Shown here one piece after another: positions 5,293 through 5,401 of a stretch of 5,401 nt of DNA. The DNA is taken from positions 1 to 5,401 of the forward strand of contig JABHOU010000526.1 of assembly GCA_018695085.1 (NCBI GenBank), given 5' to 3'. The translations under genes and the position numbers were made by a program. This DNA comes from Opitutia bacterium (lineage in GTDB: Bacteria > Verrucomicrobiota > Verrucomicrobiia > Opitutales > Seribacteraceae). Under the pieces are notes generated by a model that was not told the DNA's origin, did not search any database, and was given only the letters and a program-made list of their open reading frames with translations. The first letter of the stretch is position 1, and the number at the start of each line of letters is the position of its first letter.

Positions 5293-5401
5293 ATGCGAAC
5301 CATGAAAAGAACAACCGTCACCACCCTCGTCGCAAACCTGCGCCGGGCAGCTGCCCGGTGCCTAGATCGAATATCAGGCAAGGCAACCCGCACGGATAGC
5401 C
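5293..5401 (+). CDS. Possible start of an unidentified gene, cut by the window edge
   Basis: From ATG 5293 the plus frame stays open to the last base (36 codons), reading MRTMKRTTVTTLVANLRRAA and continuing with RCLDRISGKATRTDS. The product is basic and helix-prone. G+C jumps from about 33% in the preceding gap to 39 of 60 in the last line, and codons such as GTC, ACC and CTC resemble those of trpS, which supports coding. A second in-frame ATG at 5302 is an alternative start. Neither has a Shine-Dalgarno. A perfect 16-bp palindrome lies inside the frame (5343-5358). A minus-strand frame is also open here, so the call is tentative and no function can be assigned. Confidence 0.4.
   Translation, partial: MRTMKRTTVTTLVANLRRAAARCLDRISGKATRTDS
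5343..5358. repeat. Perfect 16-bp GC-rich palindrome
   Basis: CCGGGCAGCTGCCCGG is its own reverse complement. As RNA it could extend by a G-U pair (5342/5359) and a C-G pair (5341/5360). It has no T-run after it, so it is not a standard terminator. If the frame starting at 5293 is a gene, the palindrome lies about 50 bp into it. Confidence 0.7.

Noticed and set aside
1..5401. tRNA, rRNA, CRISPR array, insertion sequence or attachment site
   Set aside because: I looked for cloverleaf-like arms, regularly spaced direct repeats, terminal inverted repeats and transposase motifs and found none. The only repeats are the short coding tandem units and palindromes listed.

Overview
The window looks like chromosomal DNA of a Gram-negative bacterium, possibly of the Verrucomicrobiota (Opitutae-like). 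That placement rests on general impression: an acyl carrier protein fused to a dehydratase, a TrpRS with an acidic insertion, and a Pro/Glu-rich membrane-anchored protein. No rRNA or other decisive phylogenetic marker is present, so it is tentative.

Layout: two divergent transcription units are separated by a 115-bp intergenic region (2505-2619). Leftward on the minus strand run (i) an acyl carrier protein/FabZ-type dehydratase fusion (2504 to 1506), (ii) a GT4-type glycosyltransferase whose start probably overlaps the preceding gene, and (iii) the N-terminal 79 residues of a GT2-type glycosyltransferase that leaves the window at base 1. Genes (ii) and (iii) share a 4-bp ATGA stop/start overlap. 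The unit therefore looks like an operon for a cell-surface glycan or glycolipid, with an unusual dedicated acyl-carrier/dehydratase protein at its head.

Rightward on the plus strand run trpS (tryptophanyl-tRNA synthetase, 2620-3717) and, 57 bp later behind a strong Shine-Dalgarno sequence, a 443-residue protein of unknown function. That protein has an N-terminal two-helix membrane hairpin, a helical or coiled-coil segment, a Glu/Pro low-complexity spacer of about 145 residues, and a compact C-terminal domain of about 85 residues. An AT-rich non-coding stretch follows (5107-5292), and a new plus-strand reading frame appears to begin near 5293 and run off the right edge.

Base composition changes along the window. 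Sample lines in the left operon are about 48-53% G+C, those in trpS and the acidic gene about 65-67%, the AT-rich gap about 33%, and the final 60 bases 65%. The most interesting items are the acyl carrier/dehydratase fusion in a glycosyltransferase operon and the membrane-anchored acidic-spacer protein with its uncharacterised C-terminal domain. I saw no rRNA, tRNA, CRISPR array, insertion sequence or convincing terminator.
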